64,000 nucleotides of DNA from Ignavibacteriales bacterium (GCA_016214905.1 JACRMQ010000006.1:186001-250000), one strand, 5' to 3'. Positions 45,474 to 56,139 are shown, counted from the stretch's first letter. A program made the numbers and translations. Notes: generated from the sequence alone by a model not told the origin.

Positions 45474-46776
45474 ATTTAGATTTAGGTACAACATTCCATA
45501 ATTTCAACATCAACATGGCACCCACAACGGCAAATCCTATCATGCTTGGACCCCAAACTCCCCAGCCGTATGAATCAAGGAGATATCCCATCCCGTAACC
45601 CATAATCGAACCACCCACATATTGCATTCCATCAAACAAACCCGCAGCGGTGGCTCCGGCACGCTTACCACCGAAGTCCATGGACGCCGTTCCGGATAAC
45701 ATTGAATGTACCATAGATATCGCGAACGAATTTAAGATGAACGCGGCAATTACAAGATCTAAACTTGGTGCAATCCACACAATTGTTAAGCTGATAATTT
45801 GACATGCATATCCAATAAATGCAACAGGTGGTCTGCGTGCTTTAAATAATTTATCGGACATCATTCCCGCTGCGAATGCTCCACCAACTCCGGCAAGCAC
45901 GATGGCTAACGCGTTTCTTTGAAATATTGGATTATCGAGCCGAAGGTTCTGAACTTCCTGCATATATCTGGGGAACCATTCTTCGAAACCTTTTCTTACG
46001 AGGCCTGTGCAAAATTCGGCGATGGCAATTGTTATCGTTATCGGATTTGTAAAAACTTTTTTTGCCACGTAACTAAAAGTTACTTTTTCGGTATCACCGC
46101 TTGTTGCATCTTGCGGATCAAAATCGGGTAGACCTGAATCTTTAGGTGTATCTTTAACGAATAAGAAAGTCATGAAGGCGAAGAAAGCGGCAAAAATCGC
46201 CGGTAAGAAAAATTTCCACTGCCATGGTAAAAGAACCACGAACGGTATTGTCATGAGTGCGTACACTCCGAATCGTCCCATCTGTATCATCGATCCGAAG
46301 ATGGCTGAAAATACACCACGCTCGCTAACGTGGAACCATGCCGAATTGACTTTGATTATCGCCAATGCGCTGTACGATTGAAAGTACATGTTAAGCGTCC
46401 AGACTGTTGCGAAATATCCGAGTAATAATGTTCCTGTTCCAAGAAATCCGAGATAAGCGCCAACACCGAACGCAATATTGAAACCAAAGGCACCTATCGT
46501 TCCTATTAACATAGCTTTTCTTCCACCTATCCGATCGGCGAGGGGACCGTTGAACATCGCGGAGAGTCCATAAAAAAGAGTGGCGAATGTGATGATTGAA
46601 CCGATCTCGGTTTTAGAAAATCCGTAGGTGTCTGATAAATCTTTGTTCGCGAATGCAAAATTATACCGCGCCATGTACATTGAAGCATAGGTTAAACCAA
46701 GCGTAGCCCAGTTCAATGCCCGACGCTGTTTGAATTCAGCAGTATGGTTTAGTTCATGTTTTTTAAGTATCGACAT
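45454..46776 (-). CDS. MFS transporter of the organophosphate antiporter (OPA) type
   Basis: A 440-residue membrane protein with 12 helices. The start TYASMYMARYNFAFANKDL and the helix 2-3 loop GPLADRIGGRKAMLIG are those of GlpT/UhpT-type OPA members. These exchange sugar phosphates or glycerol-3-phosphate for phosphate. The substrate is not determined; the nearby phosphate genes are divergent from it and could be functionally related. It is convergent with the histidine kinase gene. Confidence 0.85.
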   Translation of the reverse strand: MSILKKHELNHTAEFKQRRALNWATLGLTYASMYMARYNFAFANKDLSDTYGFSKTEIGSIITFATLFYGLSAMFNGPLADRIGGRKAMLIGTIGAFGFNIAFGVGAYLGFLGTGTLLLGYFATVWTLNMYFQSYSALAIIKVNSAWFHVSERGVFSAIFGSMIQMGRFGVYALMTIPFVVLLPWQWKFFLPAIFAAFFAFMTFLFVKDTPKDSGLPDFDPQDATSGDTEKVTFSYVAKKVFTNPITITIAIAEFCTGLVRKGFEEWFPRYMQEVQNLRLDNPIFQRNALAIVLAGVGGAFAAGMMSDKLFKARRPPVAFIGYACQIISLTIVWIAPSLDLVIAAFILNSFAISMVHSMLSGTASMDFGGKRAGATAAGLFDGMQYVGGSIMGYGMGYLLDSYGWGVWGPSMIGFAVVGAMLMLKLWNVVPKSKLKGSGH

Positions 46777-46950
46777 AAATTATCCTTTTGTTAATACTTG
46801 TGGAGATAAATTTTCGGATAAATAGAGCAGTGTAAAGATATGCTCCGATAGAAGAGTCACTCTTAATATTGCCACAATATATGAATTCTTTTTTAAAATA
46901 GCGAGTTCAATTATAGAAATTATTGGCACCAAAATTATTTCTAAAAAGTC

Positions 46951-46979
46951 TTGAATTTCATTGTAAGAATGAGTACATT
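46951..46979 (+). promoter_or_regulatory. Probable promoter of the DUF47-PiT operon
   Basis: TTGAAT (46951-46956), 17-base spacer, TACATT (46974-46979), about 37 bases from the predicted transcript start to the ATG at 47023. Confidence 0.5.
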
Positions 46980-47022
46980 TTAACGCTATTAATACTGCAT
47001 TTATTATCGCGCGAGGATATCA

Positions 47023-47667
47023 ATGAGATTAGATCGTTTAATACAAGTTTTGCTTCCACATGATGAAAAGTTCTATGCTTTTTTTGAAGAATCTGCCCAA
47101 AACTTGGTGGATGCCTCAAAAAAATTACATGAACTGCAAACCTGTTCTCCGTCGGAACATCAGAGAATTATGGATGAGATACACGATTTTGAACATCGTG
47201 GTGATGCCGTAACACATAAAATTTATGCAGAACTGAATGCCACTTTTGTGACTCCGTTTGACCGTGAGGATATCCACTTGCTTGCTTCTGCCCTTGATGA
47301 TGTAATGGATTTAATAGACGGTACTGCATCGCGATTTGTTTTGTATAAAGTATCCAAATGCACTTCTGCTATGAAAAACCTGATGGAAATTTTATATAAT
47401 TCGATTCTTGAATTACAAAAAGGTATATCGTTGCTTCGGGATTTCCGGAAAGCCGATGAGCTTCAGAAAATTCTTAGGAAGGTAAATGAATTCGAGAACC
47501 AGGCCGATTCTGTTTTCGATAGAGCGATAGCCGATCTGTTTGAAAATGAAAAAGATCCCGTACAGATAATCAAACTAAAAGAAATATATGTCGTTTTAGA
47601 AACTGCTACGGATGCATGCGAAGACGCGGCAAATGTTATGGAGGGTTTACTTATCAAACATGGATAA
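47023..47667 (+). CDS. DUF47/PhoU-like protein
   Basis: A 214-residue all-helical protein of the DUF47 (UPF0111) family, related to PhoU. The pattern IHDFEHRGDAVTHKIY near residue 70 and VNEFENQADSVFDRA near residue 150 gives the two PhoU-like metal-binding repeats (E-x3-D). It lies 15 bases upstream of the PiT transporter gene, the usual arrangement, and probably controls or assists that transporter. GAGG sits six bases before the ATG. Confidence 0.93.
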   Translation: MRLDRLIQVLLPHDEKFYAFFEESAQNLVDASKKLHELQTCSPSEHQRIMDEIHDFEHRGDAVTHKIYAELNATFVTPFDREDIHLLASALDDVMDLIDGTASRFVLYKVSKCTSAMKNLMEILYNSILELQKGISLLRDFRKADELQKILRKVNEFENQADSVFDRAIADLFENEKDPVQIIKLKEIYVVLETATDACEDAANVMEGLLIKHG

Positions 47668-47682
47668 ATATTCTAGAATAAT

Positions 47683-48669
47683 ATGCTGACACTTGTTGTC
47701 ATAATTGTTTTCATTGCGCTTGTCTTCGATTTCCTGAATGGATTTCATGATTCTGCAAATTCAATCGCAACTATCGTATCCACGCGAGTATTGACTCCGC
47801 GTAAAGCGGTGATGTGGGCGGCATTTTTCAACCTCGTTGCCGCTTTCATGTTCGATGTTCATGTAGCAAAAACACTCGGCAAAGGTTTGATTGAACTTAA
47901 CGTCGTTTCAGAATATGTAATTATGAGCGGTTTGATCGGCGCTATTGTCTGGAATATTATCACCTGGTATTTCGGGTTGCCAACCAGTTCCTCTCATGCT
48001 TTAATGGGCGGGTATGCAGGAGCTGCTGTAGCGAAAGCCGGATTAGGCGCTATATTATTCGGAGGATGGACGAAAACTTTGATCTTTATTATCCTTGCAC
48101 CGATGATGGGTATGATAATGGGATTTCTACTGATGCTCGCTTTAACGTGGATATATCATGATAGACCATCAGTAAAGATAAATCAGCGGTTCCGGAAATT
48201 ACAATTGATGTCTGCGGCTCTGTATAGTTTGGGACACGGAACCAACGATGCTCAGAAAACTATGGGCATTATTACCGGATTACTGGTAACAGCCGGATTT
48301 TTACAAACTTTTGAGGTGCCATTCTGGGTCATTCTGTTATCTCACTTCGCCATCGCACTCGGGACTTTGTTCGGTGGTTGGAGAATAGTAAAAACTATGG
48401 GACAAAAAATAACAAAACTAAAACCATCGGGTGGTTTCTGCGCCGAAACCGCCGGCGGCATCACACTCTTGATAACTGCCTGGGGTGGCATCCCCGTTAG
48501 CACAACTCATACGATCACCGGTGCTATCATGGGTGTTGGGGCTACAAAACGTTTATCGGGTGTTAGGTGGGGACTTGCAGGCAACATCATCATTGCTTGG
48601 ATTCTCACAATCCCCGCATCTGCCATGGTGGGCGCTATAGCTTATGAAATCACTCTCCTGTTTATCTGA
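47683..48669 (+). CDS. pit: PiT family inorganic phosphate transporter
   Basis: A 328-residue membrane protein with about ten helices. The duplicated PiT signatures are clear: DFLNGFHDSANSIATIVSTR at the N-terminus and GHGTNDAQKTMGIITG in the second half, plus the GIPVSTTHTITGAIMGVG end. It moves metal-phosphate with H+ or Na+. It is the second gene of a pair with DUF47. Confidence 0.95.
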   Translation: MLTLVVIIVFIALVFDFLNGFHDSANSIATIVSTRVLTPRKAVMWAAFFNLVAAFMFDVHVAKTLGKGLIELNVVSEYVIMSGLIGAIVWNIITWYFGLPTSSSHALMGGYAGAAVAKAGLGAILFGGWTKTLIFIILAPMMGMIMGFLLMLALTWIYHDRPSVKINQRFRKLQLMSAALYSLGHGTNDAQKTMGIITGLLVTAGFLQTFEVPFWVILLSHFAIALGTLFGGWRIVKTMGQKITKLKPSGGFCAETAGGITLLITAWGGIPVSTTHTITGAIMGVGATKRLSGVRWGLAGNIIIAWILTIPASAMVGAIAYEITLLFI

Positions 48670-48689
48670 TATTTTTACCTCAGACTGAA

Positions 48690-49049
48690 CTATTCTTTTT
48701 TATTGATATTTTGATTTTTTTGAAGTTCTTTTTGTTGGTGTAATTCCAATCTACAGTTAACCATGGTAAATAAAGAATCCCAAAGCGTAAGATTTTTCCG
48801 ATAATGTTGATGGGTTGCTTCAAGCAACTCGATTTTACATTGATAATGCTCTCGAAGCGAGTCTATCTTATGTTTCCACTCAGTAGAATCAAAACCAGAA
48901 ATTTTTTGATATTCTCCTAATACCAATGAATCTGCAAAATAAGCAACGAAAGTTGATTCCGGCAGAATTCCGGTTGATGGATTCGAATTCTTTGAACATC
49001 CATAAACAATGATTAGGAAGCAAAAAACGATATATTTAGAATATTTCAT
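48690..49049 (-). CDS. Small lipoprotein, possibly DUF4296-like
   Basis: I take the ATG at 49047-49049, giving 119 residues with a signal and lipobox (LIIVYGCSKN). The following ILPESTFVAYFADSLVLGEYQ resembles the conserved start of DUF4296 lipoproteins (a P-x-D/E-x-F-x2-x-x-D-x-x-LaE pattern). The rest is helical with KHKIDSLREHY. Function unknown. It is convergent with pit and divergent from efp. Confidence 0.6.
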   Translation of the reverse strand: MKYSKYIVFCFLIIVYGCSKNSNPSTGILPESTFVAYFADSLVLGEYQKISGFDSTEWKHKIDSLREHYQCKIELLEATHQHYRKNLTLWDSLFTMVNCRLELHQQKELQKNQNINKKE

Positions 49050-49104
49050 ATTATAAAATTGGAATAATAGTATGAATCTTTTGGGATAAAAGCAATTCAA
49101 ATCC

Positions 49105-49133
49105 TTGACTTTCAACCCCATTCTTTGTATTTT
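49105..49133 (+). promoter_or_regulatory. Sigma-70-type promoter of the efp-acc-gcv block
   Basis: TTGACT (49105-49110), 17-base spacer, TATTTT (49128-49133). About 45 bases of leader to the efp ATG. No internal terminator is seen until after the GNAT gene. Confidence 0.6.
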
Positions 49134-49185
49134 AAAACTCCAACAAATACAAAATCTGCAATATTTCTAAATCCATTGGAGTTTT

Positions 49186-49749
49186 ATGGCATCAACATCC
49201 GATTTTCGAACCGGTTTAACAATACGCATGGATAATGACTTATGGACGATCGTTGAATTTCAACACGTAAATCCGGGTAATTGGCGCGCGTTCGTTCGAG
49301 CAAAATTGAAAAGTCTAAAATCTGGCAAAGTAATCGAAACCCGCTTCAGAGCGGGTGAATCAATCGAAGTTGTTCGTATTGAATCAAAAGAATTTCAATA
49401 TTTATATCACGATGGCACAAGTTACGTTTTCATGGACAAAGAAACGTACGACCAAATTAATGTTGATGAAAAATTAATAGGCGACGGAGCAAAGTTCTTA
49501 AAAGAAACCGAGAATATTATTATCAATTTTAACGGAACTGATATAATCTCTACAGAGATACCTTTGAACGTAACATTAAAAATTGTTGAAACGGTTCTAG
49601 GGGTTAAAGGTGATACAGCCACCGGTGCCCAAAAGCCCGCTAAAGTTGAAACCGGAGCGGTGATCAATGTTCCTCTCTTCATAAACGAAGGCGACACCAT
49701 TAAAGTCGATACGAGGACCGGTAGTTATTTAGAACGGGTAAAAATCTAA
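49186..49749 (+). CDS. efp: Elongation factor P
   Basis: A 187-residue EF-P with its three OB/KOW domains. It relieves ribosome stalling at polyproline. The tip loop of domain I reads HVNPGNWRAFVRAKL: the position of the modified Lys34 of E. coli is Asn32 here, with Arg34 two residues later. So neither EpmA-type lysylation nor the standard R32 rhamnosylation at that spot would apply. The C-terminal KVDTRTGSYLERVK is typical. It heads the acc/gcv block. Confidence 0.96.
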   Translation: MASTSDFRTGLTIRMDNDLWTIVEFQHVNPGNWRAFVRAKLKSLKSGKVIETRFRAGESIEVVRIESKEFQYLYHDGTSYVFMDKETYDQINVDEKLIGDGAKFLKETENIIINFNGTDIISTEIPLNVTLKIVETVLGVKGDTATGAQKPAKVETGAVINVPLFINEGDTIKVDTRTGSYLERVKI

Positions 49750-49784
49750 CCAAATCTCTTTATTCACTATATTCAGGAGATCGT

Positions 49785-50264
49785 ATGGATATTACGTATC
49801 TGAAAAAATTAGTAAAGATTGTTGAGCAAAGTACGGTTGATGAAATCGAGATCGAAGAGGAGGGTTTAAAAATCCGTGTTGCAAAAAATCCGCATCAAAA
49901 TTCATCACCCATTCAAATGGTGCACCAACCTCATTTGATCTCTGCTCCGGCACATCAACCTGCGAAAACTGATGTGCAAACCGTAACACCTAACCAGGAG
50001 ACTGCACCCAAGGTTGAATCAAAACTGATTGAGGTTAAATCTCCGATCGTCGGTACGTTTTATCGCGCACCCGCGCCGGACGCTGATTCTTATGTCGAGG
50101 TAGGAACTGTGGTTCAGCCCAAACAGGTTCTTTGCATTATCGAAGCTATGAAATTGATGAACGAAATAGAGTCGGATGTATCGGGTCGGATTGTAAAGAT
50201 ATTAGTTGAAAACGCCAAGCCGGTTGAATATAATCAAACACTATTTTTAATCGAACCGGTTTAA
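49785..50264 (+). CDS. accB: Biotin carboxyl carrier protein of acetyl-CoA carboxylase
   Basis: A 159-residue AccB. N-terminal helix (LKKLVKIVEQSTVDEIEIEE), an Ala/Pro/Gln-rich linker (about 40-80), then the biotinyl domain (about 83-159) with biotin lysine Lys123 in IIEAMKLMNEIE. It carries carboxybiotin between AccC and the carboxyltransferase in fatty acid synthesis. It lies 35 bases after efp and 41 bases before accC. Confidence 0.96.
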   Translation: MDITYLKKLVKIVEQSTVDEIEIEEEGLKIRVAKNPHQNSSPIQMVHQPHLISAPAHQPAKTDVQTVTPNQETAPKVESKLIEVKSPIVGTFYRAPAPDADSYVEVGTVVQPKQVLCIIEAMKLMNEIESDVSGRIVKILVENAKPVEYNQTLFLIEPV

Positions 50265-50305
50265 TATAATTTTCCAACTATTTCGATTATCAATGAAAGA
50301 ATATC

Positions 50306-51646
50306 GTGTTTAAAAAAGTTCTCATAGCGAACCGTGGAGAAATTGCGCTTCGTGTTATTCGCGTTTGTCGTGAACTTGGATTAAAAACTGTTGCGGTTTA
50401 TTCCGAGGGTGATCGTGAATCGCTACACGTGAAGTTCGCGGATGAAGCTGTGTGCATCGGTCCGCCGCCAAGCAGAGAGAGTTATTTACATATTCCTAGA
50501 ATAATTTCTGCCGCAGAAATTACAAATGCGGATGCCATTCATCCGGGTTATGGTTTCCTCGCAGAGAATGCTCAATTTTCTGAAATCTGTCAATCACAAG
50601 AAATAAAATTTATCGGTCCATCTCCCGAGGCAATAGTTTCGATGGGTGATAAAGCTTTAGCCAAAGATACGATGCGAAAAGCCGGAGTGCCCGTTGTACC
50701 CGGCAGCGATGGAGTTATAAGGGATGTGAAAGAAGCTTTCGAAATCGCGAAATCAATCGGTTTTCCTGTCATGGTAAAAGCGACTGCCGGTGGGGGTGGT
50801 AAAGGAATGAGAATAGTCGTCGAAGAAAGTGAATTCGAAAAATTATTTCAGATGGCAAGCAATGAAGCCGGTGCAGCTTTTAACAATCCCGATTTGTATA
50901 TCGAAAAATTTGTGGAGCAACCGAGGCATATAGAAATACAGGTGTTTGGTGATCAATACGGTAATGCCATCCATCTGAATGAACGTGATTGTACCATACA
51001 AAGACGTCATCAAAAACTTGTAGAAGAATCTCCATCACCCATAGTCGATCCCAAAATGCGGCTCGCCATGGGAACCGCTGCCATCAAAGGTGCCAAAGGA
51101 GTGAGGTACGAAGGTGCCGGAACAATAGAATTTATTGTCGATAAGAATAAAAATTTTTACTTCATGGAGATGAATACCCGTATTCAGGTTGAACATCCGG
51201 TTACCGAACAAGTCACAGGTATGGACTTAATTAAACTGCAAATCGAAATTGCCATGGGTGAGAAGTTGCGCAAGAAAGAATTTAAACCGCGCGGTCACGC
51301 GATTGAATGCCGTATAAACGCGGAAGATCCGGATCATGATTTCAGACCGTCTCCAGGGCAGATCACAGGATTCCATCTTCCAGGCGGCTATGGTGTTCGT
51401 GTCGATACTCATTGCTATGCAGGTTATAAAATTCCTCCATTCTACGATTCATTGATCGCAAAGTTGGTTGTTTTTGCGCCGACTCGGGATGAAGCTATAG
51501 ATAAAATGGCCGGTGCGCTCGAAGAGTTCACCATCGAAGGAGTGCACACTACAATACCGTTCCATCGTAAGGTTATGCAGAATAAAGTTTTTCGCAGCGG
51601 TATTTATGATACAAGTTTTATCGAAAAACATTACAACAAAGACTAA
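50306..51646 (+). CDS. accC: Biotin carboxylase subunit of acetyl-CoA carboxylase
   Basis: A 446-residue ATP-grasp enzyme, normal length for AccC. It starts at GTG (50306) with [18 protein letters not shown]. The Gly-rich lid loop [15 protein letters not shown] and the [15 protein letters not shown] active-site stretch are present. It carboxylates biotin on AccB using bicarbonate and ATP. The neighbouring carbonic anhydrase may help supply bicarbonate (inference). Confidence 0.97.
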   Translation: MFKKVLIANRGEIALRVIRVCRELGLKTVAVYSEGDRESLHVKFADEAVCIGPPPSRESYLHIPRIISAAEITNADAIHPGYGFLAENAQFSEICQSQEIKFIGPSPEAIVSMGDKALAKDTMRKAGVPVVPGSDGVIRDVKEAFEIAKSIGFPVMVKATAGGGGKGMRIVVEESEFEKLFQMASNEAGAAFNNPDLYIEKFVEQPRHIEIQVFGDQYGNAIHLNERDCTIQRRHQKLVEESPSPIVDPKMRLAMGTAAIKGAKGVRYEGAGTIEFIVDKNKNFYFMEMNTRIQVEHPVTEQVTGMDLIKLQIEIAMGEKLRKKEFKPRGHAIECRINAEDPDHDFRPSPGQITGFHLPGGYGVRVDTHCYAGYKIPPFYDSLIAKLVVFAPTRDEAIDKMAGALEEFTIEGVHTTIPFHRKVMQNKVFRSGIYDTSFIEKHYNKD

Positions 51647-51669
51647 CTAAATTTTCAGAGGTATTTCTT

Positions 51670-52050
51670 ATGACGTTTCCAGAAAATCTTAAATACACCA
51701 AAGACCACGAATGGATTCGTGTTGAAGGCAATACGGGTGTTGTGGGTATAACAGAATATGCCCAAGGTGAACTTGGCGATGTAGTTTTCGTTGAGCTTCC
51801 TCAAATTGGGAAACAAGTGAAACAGGGCGACAGCTTTGGGACGATTGAAGCGGTCAAAGCGGTTTCAGATCTTTTTGCACCTATATCCGGTGAGGTAATC
51901 GAAATTAACTCGGAACTTGAGAAAGCTCCCGAACTTGTCAACAAAGATCCATATGGTAAAGGTTGGATGTTGAAATTAAAGATTACCGAAATATCTGAAA
52001 TTGCTGAGTTACTCGACGCAAAATCATATCGGGAATTAATCGGCAAATAA
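51670..52050 (+). CDS. gcvH: Glycine cleavage system H protein
   Basis: A 126-residue lipoyl carrier. The lipoylated lysine is Lys63 in GTIEAVKAVSDLF, followed by NKDPYGKGWMLKLKI, both H-protein signatures. It carries the aminomethyl group from GcvP to GcvT. It starts 23 bases after accC and is separated from gcvP by the carbonic anhydrase gene. No gcvT or lpd is in the window. Confidence 0.97.
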   Translation: MTFPENLKYTKDHEWIRVEGNTGVVGITEYAQGELGDVVFVELPQIGKQVKQGDSFGTIEAVKAVSDLFAPISGEVIEINSELEKAPELVNKDPYGKGWMLKLKITEISEIAELLDAKSYRELIGK

Positions 52051-52066
52051 TATCAATCTTCATCTT

Positions 52067-52618
52067 GTGAATCGGCTGGTAAAAATAATTTCAAGAGAAG
52101 ATATATTCTCTGAATATCGAAATAGCCCCATTGATCTTCTTTTACAGTATCATAATCTTGGACTGCCGTTCGAGAATGTAACTAGCGCGCAAATGTTAAT
52201 CGGCATGTGCATGGATAACCGTAAGTATCTTCATATCCCTGACAATTTTGCTTTCATCATGCGAACCGGAGGCGCTAATTTACGTTACAGCGAATTCAAA
52301 ATATCCTATGCCATATCGGTAGGTGAAGTTTCTTCTTTAGCACTCATCGCGCACAATCATTGCGGTATGGTAAACATAATGGCACGAAAAAAGCAATTTG
52401 TGCAAGGATTGATTGACAGAGCCGGATGGGATCGCGTTTCTGCCGAAGAACATTTTTATCAGTACGCGCCGATGTTTGAGATAGGGAATGAAATCGATTT
52501 CTTGTTGAGCGAGGTAAATCGGCTTCGGCTTCGCTATCCTAAAATTCTTGTTGCACCCCTTTATTACAAAGTTGAAGATAACCTCCTCTATTTGGTTAAG
52601 GAGGGCAGAAACACTTGA
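52067..52618 (+). CDS. Beta-class carbonic anhydrase-like protein
   Basis: A 183-residue protein with the beta-carbonic anhydrase pattern: Cys48-x-Asp50-x-Arg52 in GMCMDNRKYL, FIMRTGGANLRYSE for the substrate pocket, and His96-x2-Cys99 in AHNHCGM. The three zinc ligands and the Asp-Arg dyad are all present. It would interconvert CO2 and bicarbonate. The start is GTG at 52067, 16 bases after gcvH; no in-frame ATG comes before the zinc motif. Its place between accC/gcvH and gcvP suggests a CO2/bicarbonate supply role. Confidence 0.8.
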   Translation: MNRLVKIISREDIFSEYRNSPIDLLLQYHNLGLPFENVTSAQMLIGMCMDNRKYLHIPDNFAFIMRTGGANLRYSEFKISYAISVGEVSSLALIAHNHCGMVNIMARKKQFVQGLIDRAGWDRVSAEEHFYQYAPMFEIGNEIDFLLSEVNRLRLRYPKILVAPLYYKVEDNLLYLVKEGRNT

Positions 52619-52741
52619 TGTTCGCATCGGGTTATCGTTTTCTTCTCTCTTCCTTCAGTTCGTCCTTCTTTAATGTTTTATTCTATTTTCCGATCCAATT
52701 ATCTAAAATTTATCATTAACAACTTAAGTCATTGAATTTTT

Positions 52742-55615
52742 ATGTCAAATCATATAGATGCACCCGAACAATTCTCAAACCGTCATAACGGTCCCAATCA
52801 AAATGAAATTGAAATGATGTTGAAAGAGGTCGGTGCACACTCGCTCGATGAATTCATCGATAGTGTTGTGCCGAAACAAATCCGATCTGAGAGTCCTCTC
52901 AGATTAGATTCACCACTGAACGAGTTTGAAACTCTGAGTGAGATAAAAGAGATCGCTTCAAAAAACCACATATTCCGATCTCTGATAGGTATGGGATTTA
53001 ATGAATCAATAACTCCGACCATAATTAAGCGTAATATATTAGAGAATCCCGGATGGTATACGCAGTACACTCCGTATCAGGCAGAGATTGCCCAGGGAAG
53101 AATGGAAACTCTTCTTAATTTTCAAACGATGGTTATCGATTTAACATCGATGGAAATAGCCAACGCATCGCTTCTGGATGAAGCGACAGCCGCTGCCGAA
53201 GCGATGACGATGTTTTACCTTGTAAAGGGCCGTCCCCAGGGTGGGATCTTTTTTGTATCGGATGAATGTCATCCCCAAAATATTGAAGTTGTGCGAACCC
53301 GGGCGAAGCCATTCGGCATCGATATTGTAGTTGGTGATTGGAAAAAATTTGAATTCAGCTCGAAAGTATTCGGTGCGTTTCTACAATATCCGGCTTCGGA
53401 TGGAGCAATCTATAACTATAAATCATTCTGCGATAAAGCGCATGCTGCAGGTGCATTCGTAGTTGTCGCAGCCGATATACTTAGCTTGACACTTTTGATA
53501 CCGCCCGGAGAATTTGGTGCAGATTGTACGGTCGGTTCTACTCAACGTTTCGGTGTCCCGCTGATGTATGGTGGACCTCATGCAGCCTTTTTCGCGACGA
53601 AGGAAGAATTCAAGCGATTTATTCCGGGACGAATAATTGGCGTCTCCGTTGATACACGCGGAAAGCGGGCTTTGCGAATGGCGCTTCAAACACGAGAACA
53701 ACACATTCGTCGCGAAAAAGCATCATCTAATATCTGCACATCGCAAGTGCTTCTTGCAATTATGGCAAGTATGTATGCGGTGTATCATGGACCCAATAGA
53801 ATAAAGGGTATCGCAGATCGAATTCACAATCTTACTAAAGTGTTGGCGAACGGTTTAAAGCAATTGGGTTATAATATTATTCATGACGATTATTTCGATA
53901 CGATTCATGTCGGATGCGATCGGGAAATGAGATTGTACCTTGAACCGGCTATGCATTCTCAAAAATTCAATACGCGCTGGTTTGATGATTGTTCTGTAGG
54001 GATATCATTGGATGAAATTTCCACCATCGACGAAGTCAACTCGTTGCTTAAAATATTTGCTCATAAGAAATCGATCGATTTAGATGCACGCAACCCCAGC
54101 ACAAAAGAAATATCCGGATACAACGGTAAGATGAAACGGAGTTCCGGATTCCTTACACATAAGGTTTTCAACTCGCATCATTCTGAAACGGAGATGCTGA
54201 GATATATTCGCTCTCTTGAATCGAAAGATTTATCACTTACTTTCAGTATGATACCTCTTGGTTCTTGCACAATGAAATTAAATGCCACAACAGAACTGCT
54301 TCCGGTTAGCTGGGGAGAGTTCAGCAGAATACATCCGTTTGCACCAGTTGAACAGGCGAATGGATATCATCAATTATTCAATAAGCTGGAAGCGATGCTG
54401 AAAGAAATTACAGGTTTCGATGCGATTTCGTTTCAACCGAATTCCGGTGCGCAGGGTGAATATACCGGCCTGCTCGTGATCAAAGCATATCATGAAAATA
54501 GAGGAGAAGGTCACAGAAATGTTTGCTTGATACCGTCTTCGGCTCATGGAACAAATCCCGCCAGTGCGGTTATGGCAGGCATGGATGTAGTTGTTGTGAA
54601 AGCGATGAATGATGGTTCCATCGATATAAATAATTTAAAAGAGAAAGCTAAACTGCACAAGGAAAACTTATCCGCACTGATGGTGACTTATCCTTCCACT
54701 CACGGTGTATTTGAAGAAGGGATTAAAGATATTTGCAAAATCGTTCATGAGAACGGCGGACAGGTATACATGGATGGCGCAAATATGAACGCGCAAGTTG
54801 GTTTCTGTCGACCGCAAGAATTGGGGGCGGATGTTTGTCATTTGAATTTGCATAAAACTTTCGCTATTCCACACGGCGGTGGAGGGCCCGGAGTAGGTCC
54901 GATCGGAGTTGCTAAACATTTGATATCATATTTACCAACTCACCCTGTTATTTCAATAAACGGCGGAAAAGGAATTGGTCCGGTTGCAGCGGCGCCGTGG
55001 GGCAGTGCCGGAGTTCTTGCAATCTCATGGGCGTATATTAGGATGATGGGAGCCGCAGGAATAAAAAGAGCAACAGAACTTGCTATCCTGAATGCGAACT
55101 ACATGGCATCGAGATTGAAAAAATATTATCCAATTGTTTACACCGGTAAAAATGAGCGGGTCGCGCATGAATTTATAATTGATCTTCGTCCGATAAAAGC
55201 CAGCGCAGATATAGAAGTTGAAGATGTTGCAAAACGATTAATGGATTACGGATTTCATGCACCGACTACATCGTTCCCCGTTGCAGGCACACTGATGATC
55301 GAGCCGACTGAGAGTGAATCGAAGGAAGAGCTCGACAGGTATTGCGACGCGCTGATTGCAATTCGGAAAGAAGTTGAAGAAATCGAAACAGGTAAAGCCG
55401 ATAAAGCAAACAATGTTTTGAAGAACGCGCCCCACACTGCCGATATGGTAGTTGCGAATGATTGGAAGTTACCTTATTCCCGTGAAAAAGCCGCTTACCC
55501 CACTCAATGGACGCGGGAAAGAAAATTCTGGGTATCGGTTGGGCGCGTGAATAATGTTCAAGGTGACAGAGATTTGATTTGCGCCTGTCCGCCGGTGGAA
55601 GATTATATGAAGTAA
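52742..55615 (+). CDS. gcvP: Glycine dehydrogenase (decarboxylating), P protein
   Basis: A 957-residue fused P protein (both halves, as in E. coli and eukaryotes). It begins [17 protein letters not shown] and includes [20 protein letters not shown] and [16 protein letters not shown] in the N-half. The PLP lysine is Lys705 in [17 protein letters not shown]. It decarboxylates glycine and passes the aminomethyl group to GcvH. It has no obvious promoter in the 123-base gap, so it may be read from the efp promoter. Confidence 0.97.
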   Translation: MSNHIDAPEQFSNRHNGPNQNEIEMMLKEVGAHSLDEFIDSVVPKQIRSESPLRLDSPLNEFETLSEIKEIASKNHIFRSLIGMGFNESITPTIIKRNILENPGWYTQYTPYQAEIAQGRMETLLNFQTMVIDLTSMEIANASLLDEATAAAEAMTMFYLVKGRPQGGIFFVSDECHPQNIEVVRTRAKPFGIDIVVGDWKKFEFSSKVFGAFLQYPASDGAIYNYKSFCDKAHAAGAFVVVAADILSLTLLIPPGEFGADCTVGSTQRFGVPLMYGGPHAAFFATKEEFKRFIPGRIIGVSVDTRGKRALRMALQTREQHIRREKASSNICTSQVLLAIMASMYAVYHGPNRIKGIADRIHNLTKVLANGLKQLGYNIIHDDYFDTIHVGCDREMRLYLEPAMHSQKFNTRWFDDCSVGISLDEISTIDEVNSLLKIFAHKKSIDLDARNPSTKEISGYNGKMKRSSGFLTHKVFNSHHSETEMLRYIRSLESKDLSLTFSMIPLGSCTMKLNATTELLPVSWGEFSRIHPFAPVEQANGYHQLFNKLEAMLKEITGFDAISFQPNSGAQGEYTGLLVIKAYHENRGEGHRNVCLIPSSAHGTNPASAVMAGMDVVVVKAMNDGSIDINNLKEKAKLHKENLSALMVTYPSTHGVFEEGIKDICKIVHENGGQVYMDGANMNAQVGFCRPQELGADVCHLNLHKTFAIPHGGGGPGVGPIGVAKHLISYLPTHPVISINGGKGIGPVAAAPWGSAGVLAISWAYIRMMGAAGIKRATELAILNANYMASRLKKYYPIVYTGKNERVAHEFIIDLRPIKASADIEVEDVAKRLMDYGFHAPTTSFPVAGTLMIEPTESESKEELDRYCDALIAIRKEVEEIETGKADKANNVLKNAPHTADMVVANDWKLPYSREKAAYPTQWTRERKFWVSVGRVNNVQGDRDLICACPPVEDYMK

Positions 55616-55659
55616 AAATATTCAGAAAGATCCGATCCATAACGGAGTTCTGATTAACT

Positions 55660-56139
55660 ATGCCCAAAGATAATTTTAAAAGGATGCAAGAGTTAGCGAA
55701 AGAATTTTTCGCAATGGATAATGATCCTTCTCAGATATCTGTTAATGAAGAAACGATCGATCTGCTTCGAAAAATTCATCCTAATACATTATCGGAAGAG
55801 CGGAATGAAGATGGACCGATCGCATGGTTGTTGATTATTCCAACGACAGAACAAATCATGCAAAATTTTATTTCCGGCGAGCTTAGCGAACGCGGCATTC
55901 TTTCGGAAACTCCCCAAAACGAAAAATACGATGCGATTTATCTTTGCTCTATCCTGATTCTGCCTGAATTCAGGGGAAAGGGGATAGCTAAAGAGTTGAT
56001 AATCAAAGCTATTAATTCAATACGAAAAAATCATCCGATTCAATCACTATTTTATTGGGCATTCAGTGTGGAAGGGGAAGCTTTAGCATATAAAATCGCA
56101 AGTAAACTTGGTCTACCTATCTTCAAAAGAAAAATTTAA
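55660..56139 (+). CDS. GNAT family N-acetyltransferase
   Basis: A 159-residue protein. The acetyl-CoA binding motif A is clear: ILILPEFRGKGIAKELI (about 108-124), with the R/Q-x2-G-x-G/A turn as RGKGIA. The N-terminal half is helical and acidic. The substrate is unknown. It follows gcvP by 44 bases and may be the last gene of the block. Confidence 0.75.
   Translation: MPKDNFKRMQELAKEFFAMDNDPSQISVNEETIDLLRKIHPNTLSEERNEDGPIAWLLIIPTTEQIMQNFISGELSERGILSETPQNEKYDAIYLCSILILPEFRGKGIAKELIIKAINSIRKNHPIQSLFYWAFSVEGEALAYKIASKLGLPIFKRKI

Noticed and set aside
49750-52741. Glycine riboswitch upstream of gcvH or gcvP
   Set aside because: The gaps (23 and 123 bases) are too short and show no tandem aptamer-like pairing.
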